From Candidatus Zhuqueibacterota bacterium (lineage in GTDB: Bacteria > Zhuqueibacterota > Zhuqueibacteria > Residuimicrobiales > Residuimicrobiaceae): a stretch of 10,291 nt of DNA. The translations under genes were made by a program, and so were the position numbers. Positions 7,262 to 10,291 of this stretch are shown here, one piece after another; position 1 is the stretch's first letter; each line of letters opens with the position of its first letter. The stretch spans positions 1-10,291 of the forward strand of contig JAFGSU010000504.1 in the NCBI GenBank assembly GCA_016934435.1, written 5' to 3'. The notes below the pieces were generated by a model. The model worked only from the letters and a program-made list of their open reading frames with translations, was not told the origin of the DNA and did not search any database.

Positions 7262-7678
7262 ATGAAAACATGTCTTAAAATCTGTATGACCGGCTGCACT
7301 TCGATTTTTTTCCTGCTCACCCGAACCGATAAAATAATACTTATTGCATGCCTGTTTGCTTCATTGGCGTCTTTTGGCGTGCGAAACTGGCTGCAACAGG
7401 AGGGCACCGATGCCGTCGTCGAGGTGAACGGGAGGTTATACGCCAGAGTGAGTCTGTTGCAGCCCGATCGTATTCGGGTCACCGGTATGCAGGGGGAGGT
7501 TTGTATACAGGTTGAAGATGGCGCCCTGCGGGTTGTCAGTTCAACCTGTCGAAATAAAATTTGCATGCAGAGGGGCTGGATCAGGCATGCCGGGGATATG
7601 ATCGTCTGCGCCCCCAACCGTGTGATCATCAGAATTTTGCCTACATCCGGACACCCATTTGATATGATCACCGGATGA
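7262..7678 (+). CDS. NusG domain II-containing membrane-anchored protein
   Basis: This 138-residue protein matches the stand-alone NusG-II family (not the transcription factor NusG itself). One membrane segment (about 24-40) follows a basic N-terminus, so the small beta domain (about 48-128) is probably exported. The family pattern is visible: STCRNKIC at 94-101, then RGWI at 104-107, then IVCAPN at 114-119, giving conserved cysteines 96, 101 and 116. The biochemical role of the family is not established. These genes often sit beside Gx transporter genes and sometimes near Rnf or FMN-transferase genes, as here with the Gx gene 4 bases downstream. The start is uncertain: ATG 7262 has no SD, and ATG 7286 would shorten the N-terminus by eight residues without changing the membrane segment. 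Confidence 0.8.
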   Translation: MKTCLKICMTGCTSIFFLLTRTDKIILIACLFASLASFGVRNWLQQEGTDAVVEVNGRLYARVSLLQPDRIRVTGMQGEVCIQVEDGALRVVSSTCRNKICMQRGWIRHAGDMIVCAPNRVIIRILPTSGHPFDMITG

Positions 7679-7682
7679 AAGA

Positions 7683-8210
7683 ATGCTTATGCCTTTTTTT
7701 TCCGCTCGAAAAATTGCCCAGCTGGCGCTGCTCACCGGCTTTGGTCTGATCCTGTTTATTTTTGAAAACATGCTACCGCGGCCCCTGCCATGGATTAAAT
7801 TGGGGACGGCACAGATAGCTTCCCTGCTGGCGTTGTATCTGGCAGGGTGGCGCGAGGCGCTCCTGGTCACCGTGGCTCGGGTGGTGCTTGGTTCACTCAT
7901 TATCGGTGTTTTGGCCGCACCTACTTTCTATCTTTCATTGGGCGCCGGCCTGACCGCCATCCTGGCCATGAGTCTATTGCAGGCTCTATGGGGTGATAGA
8001 ATAAGTATCATCGGCGTCAGTCTTTGCGGCGCCATGATTCATAATATCGCCCAATTGATTCTGGCCTACTGGCTTGTTGTACAGAGTCGACAAATTTTTT
8101 ATCTGTTGCCGCTGCTGACCCTGCCGGCTGTTTTCACCGGCCTCGTAATCGGGCTCTGCAGCTATTTTCTGCTCGAACGGGCCAAGCCGTTAGCATGGTT
8201 TAAATCATGA
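7683..8210 (+). CDS. Gx transporter family integral membrane protein
   Basis: This 175-residue protein is almost wholly hydrophobic, with five to six membrane helices. It matches the family often labelled 'heptaprenyl diphosphate synthase component I' and now called Gx transporter. Signature pieces are ENMLPRPLPWIKLG at 28-41, the ARVVLGSLIIG segment at 65-75 and GAMIHNIAQL at 116-125. The resemblance to ECF-type substrate-binding (S) components suggests transport of a small molecule, but the substrate is unknown. I see no prenyltransferase DDxxD motif, so the old synthase name should not be used. The preceding NusG-II gene ends 4 bases upstream, and a GGATGAAAG stretch overlapping that stop may serve as a weak SD. 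ATG 7689 is an alternative start two codons in. Confidence 0.85.
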   Translation: MLMPFFSARKIAQLALLTGFGLILFIFENMLPRPLPWIKLGTAQIASLLALYLAGWREALLVTVARVVLGSLIIGVLAAPTFYLSLGAGLTAILAMSLLQALWGDRISIIGVSLCGAMIHNIAQLILAYWLVVQSRQIFYLLPLLTLPAVFTGLVIGLCSYFLLERAKPLAWFKS

Positions 8211-8231
8211 GGAGACGCAGCTAATTCAACT

Positions 8232-8263
8232 TTGGGAACCTCAGCGTTTTGTGACGGTATAAT
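8232..8263 (+). promoter_or_regulatory. Possible promoter before the sirtuin gene
   Basis: A perfect TATAAT lies at 8258-8263, 26 bases before the sirtuin ATG. A TTGGGA at 8232-8237 is the best -35-like match but the 20-base spacer is long. The 79-base gap after the Gx gene is large compared with the 4-base gap before it, which fits a new transcription start. No clear terminator is seen in the gap. Confidence 0.35.
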
Positions 8264-8278
8264 ATCAAGGATAGGTGC

Positions 8279-8284
8279 AGGAGG
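8279..8284 (+). promoter_or_regulatory. Strong ribosome binding site deciding the sirtuin start
   Basis: AGGAGG at 8279-8284 lies five bases before ATG 8290. It is the best SD in the window and favours ATG 8290 over the in-frame GTG at 8275, which lies upstream of the SD itself. Confidence 0.75.
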
Positions 8285-8289
8285 AAAGG

Positions 8290-9039
8290 ATGGAGAACCG
8301 GTTTTCTCCCGAACTTTTAGAACATCTGGCGAATGCGCGAAGGGTGATGGCTTTGACCGGCGCAGGCATCTCCGCTGAAAGCGGTGTCCCGACTTTTCGC
8401 AGTCCGGACGGCATCTGGAGTAAATTCAAACCGGAAGAGCTGGCCAGCATGGACGCTTTCATGCGTAATCCAAAACTCGTCTGGGAATGGTATCAATACC
8501 GGCGACGCTTAATCTATGAAGTGGAGCCCAATCCGGGTCATCGAACCCTGGTGGATATGGAAGCGTTTTATCTCCGTTTCCGGCTGTTCACACAAAACGT
8601 CGATGGGCTACATCATAAAGCGGGCAGCAAACAGGTGTATGAATTGCACGGCAATATTATGCGCAACCGCTGCAGCCTCTGCGGCCGACGCGTCCTACAA
8701 ACAGCGGAGGACGACAGCGAGGAACCAGCGCACTGCCGTTGCGGCGGCTTGATGAGACCGGACGTGGTATGGTTTGGTGAAATTTTGCCGGAAGATATCC
8801 TCAGTATGGCTTATGACGAAGCCATGTGTGCGGATCTCTTTTTTTCCATCGGGACTTCGGCGGTTGTCTATCCGGCCGCTCATCTGCCGGTGCTTGCGGT
8901 GGAGAGCGGCGCCTATGTCGTCGAAATCAATCCGGAATCCACGATGATTTCCAGCAAAGTTCATACGACGCTGCGCGGCAAGTCCGGTGATATTTTGCCC
9001 GCGCTTTGGAGTCAATTATCTCAAAAGAGCCATTTTTAA
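8290..9039 (+). CDS. cobB: NAD-dependent protein deacylase, SIRT5/CobB-type sirtuin
   Basis: This 249-residue Sir2-family enzyme removes acyl groups from lysines, using NAD+ and releasing nicotinamide and O-acyl-ADP-ribose, in the cytoplasm. Seen motifs: GAGIS at 24-28, TQNVD at 101-105, the catalytic histidine in ELHGN (His120), zinc ligands Cys128, Cys131, Cys149 and Cys151, VVWFGE at 159-164, GTS at 188-190 and EINPE at 212-216. The stretch WEWYQYRRR (66-74) supplies Tyr68 and Arg71. These align with the Tyr-x-x-Arg pair of human SIRT5 and E. coli CobB that binds acidic acyl groups, so activity on succinyl- or malonyl-lysine is predicted besides deacetylation. The length is normal for the class. 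A strong SD sets the start. The Gx gene upstream and the lipoprotein downstream give no clear functional link. Confidence 0.93.
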   Translation: MENRFSPELLEHLANARRVMALTGAGISAESGVPTFRSPDGIWSKFKPEELASMDAFMRNPKLVWEWYQYRRRLIYEVEPNPGHRTLVDMEAFYLRFRLFTQNVDGLHHKAGSKQVYELHGNIMRNRCSLCGRRVLQTAEDDSEEPAHCRCGGLMRPDVVWFGEILPEDILSMAYDEAMCADLFFSIGTSAVVYPAAHLPVLAVESGAYVVEINPESTMISSKVHTTLRGKSGDILPALWSQLSQKSHF

Positions 9040-9112
9040 GTTGTGAATCTCAGGGGCAATGCTTATTTTAAAGGATATTAAAAGTGATCCGGCGGATGTT
9101 GAGGTAACAGGC

Positions 9113-10291
9113 ATGTATAAACGATTACTCTATATTGTACTCCTTTTTGTTCTCGGTAATTTTGCCGGTTGTGCTTATTATAACACCTTTTACAACGCAA
9201 AAAAGTTTTACAAAGAAGCGGAGAACGAACGGAAGAAACGGCAGCGAACCCAGGTGGTGCAGTTGTCGCCGGAGGAGATGCTGCAGCAACAAAAGCAGGG
9301 ACTGGTAACTTCCAGTCTGGATGGGGATAAACCCAGCAGCGCCGAAATGCAGAACTATCAGCGCGCCATCGAGAAAGCCTCCAGCGTTCTGGAATTTTAT
9401 CCCAAGAGTCGCTGGGTGGATGATGCCCTGTTGATGGTGGGCGAGTGCTTTTACTATCGACGTGAATATGCCAAGTCGCTGCGCAAATTCGAAGAAATCA
9501 TTAAATTGTATCCCAACAGCTCTTTCATTCCGCAAGCTCATCTCATGCTGGCCAAAAATTATCTGGGATTGAGCGAGTTTGAAAAAGCGGAAAATAAATT
9601 TCGCGAGATTGCGCTGGACGACAAGATGCCCAAAGACGTCCGCCAGGAGGCTGAGTATGAGCTGGCCGGACTCTATTTTGTCAAGGGCAGTTATGAGCAA
9701 GCCGCCAATGAATATCGTCGAACGGCCAAAGAGAGCGATGACAAGTTGATACGCGCCATGTCGTATTATCGATTGGGCGAATGTTTGATTTCGTTGCATC
9801 ATTATCAGGAAGCGCCTGCCGTATTCAAACGGGCGGTGGATGAAAGTCCTAATGAGGATTTCAAAGCCCAGGCAACGTTCAAATTGGGTGAATCGCAGAG
9901 CCTGGTGGAGGATTACGATGCCGCTATCCGTACTTTTTCCAACCTGTTAGCCAAAGAACTGGAACCACGCCGGATTCCCATGATTAAATTGCAGCTGGCC
10001 AATAATTTGCGGCTCAAGGGTGAGCTGGAAGATGCCATTAAATGGTATAACAACATCATCAAGGATCATAAAAATACCGATGCGTCGGCCAAAAGCTATT
10101 TTGCCCTCGGGGATATTGAAGAGAATCTGAATAACAATTACGCCAAAGCAAAGGAAAATTACGAGCTGGTTCGGGGCGAGTTTGCCAACTCGTCCATCGC
10201 CCCGGAAGCCAAATCGCGCGCCGACTATATCGGTCAATATATGGATCTAAAAAAATCCATCAATGAACTGCTTGGTATTACCAGCGCCGGC
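9113..10291 (+). CDS. TPR-rich outer-membrane-type lipoprotein (3' end beyond window)
   Basis: The frame stays open to the window edge for 393 codons, so the C-terminus is missing. ATG 9113 has a GAGGT SD at 9101-9105 with a 7-base spacer and opens a lipoprotein signal peptide with the lipobox FAGC and lipidated Cys20. An in-frame ATG at 9059 would bury this signal behind 18 residues. Just after the cysteine comes an aromatic-rich segment (YYNTFYNAKKFYKEAE, 22-37), then a Gln/Lys-rich linker (about 38-78), then seven or eight TPR-like units from about 79 to 360. Similar lipoproteins with BamD-like TPR arrays occur in FCB bacteria; BamD itself helps outer-membrane protein assembly but is much shorter (about 250 residues). 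A role as a periplasmic scaffold is inferred. The 73-base gap after the sirtuin gene holds no clear terminator, so the two may be co-transcribed. Confidence 0.85.
   Translation, partial: MYKRLLYIVLLFVLGNFAGCAYYNTFYNAKKFYKEAENERKKRQRTQVVQLSPEEMLQQQKQGLVTSSLDGDKPSSAEMQNYQRAIEKASSVLEFYPKSRWVDDALLMVGECFYYRREYAKSLRKFEEIIKLYPNSSFIPQAHLMLAKNYLGLSEFEKAENKFREIALDDKMPKDVRQEAEYELAGLYFVKGSYEQAANEYRRTAKESDDKLIRAMSYYRLGECLISLHHYQEAPAVFKRAVDESPNEDFKAQATFKLGESQSLVEDYDAAIRTFSNLLAKELEPRRIPMIKLQLANNLRLKGELEDAIKWYNNIIKDHKNTDASAKSYFALGDIEENLNNNYAKAKENYELVRGEFANSSIAPEAKSRADYIGQYMDLKKSINELLGITSAG

Noticed and set aside
7186..7671. Minus-strand open frame of 161 codons opposite the NusG-II gene
   Set aside because: The plus strand encodes a recognisable NusG-II cysteine pattern and the antisense product has no family features.
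7683..8210. Naming the Gx gene as heptaprenyl diphosphate synthase component I
   Set aside because: The protein is an integral membrane protein with no prenyltransferase aspartate motif; the label is a legacy family name.
9059..9112. Upstream ATG extension of the TPR lipoprotein
   Set aside because: It would place 18 mostly polar residues before the lipoprotein signal; ATG 9113 has a better-spaced SD.
9125..9802. Minus-strand open frame of 225 codons opposite the TPR lipoprotein
   Set aside because: Long antisense frames are common opposite helical, Glu/Lys-rich genes; the plus frame has a signal, lipobox and repeated TPR pattern.

Overview
This window most likely comes from a free-living, diderm (Gram-negative type) bacterium of the Fibrobacteres-Chlorobi-Bacteroidetes (FCB) side of the tree, perhaps a Calditrichota/KSB1-like lineage. 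The clues are a PorV/PorQ-type outer-membrane barrel, a TPR lipoprotein with an aromatic-rich post-cysteine segment of a kind I associate with these groups, AT-rich gene leaders with weak Shine-Dalgarno (SD) sequences, and mixed codon use. The phylum is an inference; I see no rRNA or tRNA gene that would fix it.

Layout. Bases 1-228 hold a non-coding imperfect inverted-repeat element (outer arms 1-17 and 212-228), probably a dispersed MITE/REP-like repeat cut by the window edge. One gene lies on the minus strand: a membrane-anchored YkuE-type metallophosphoesterase (316-1485). A 158-209 bp AT-rich divergent region separates it from a run of eight plus-strand genes. These are: a DacB/PBP4-type D-alanyl-D-alanine carboxypeptidase (1695-3182); a small unrecognised single-pass membrane protein (3230-3487); a class III adenylate cyclase with a periplasmic Cache-like sensor and HAMP domain (3492-4925); a PorV/PorQ-like barrel fused to nine TPR units (4948-7194); a NusG-domain-II protein (7262-7678); a Gx transporter family membrane protein (7683-8210); a SIRT5/CobB-type sirtuin (8290-9039); and a TPR lipoprotein that runs off the right edge (9113-10291).

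How the genes may work together. Much of the window concerns the cell envelope: peptidoglycan trimming (DacB), envelope sensing that produces cAMP (cyclase), and two TPR scaffolds at the outer membrane (barrel-TPR fusion and lipoprotein). The small membrane protein, cyclase and barrel-TPR genes are only 4 and 22 bases apart and look co-translated. The NusG-II and Gx genes are 4 bases apart and form a pair known from many genomes. The sirtuin has its own strong SD and a plausible -10 box, so it may start a new transcript.

The most unusual items are the barrel-TPR fusion with a regular ~51-residue repeat period, the tight small-ORF/cyclase/barrel cluster, and the long-stem repeat at the left end. 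I see no CRISPR array, transposase, phage gene or RNA gene.
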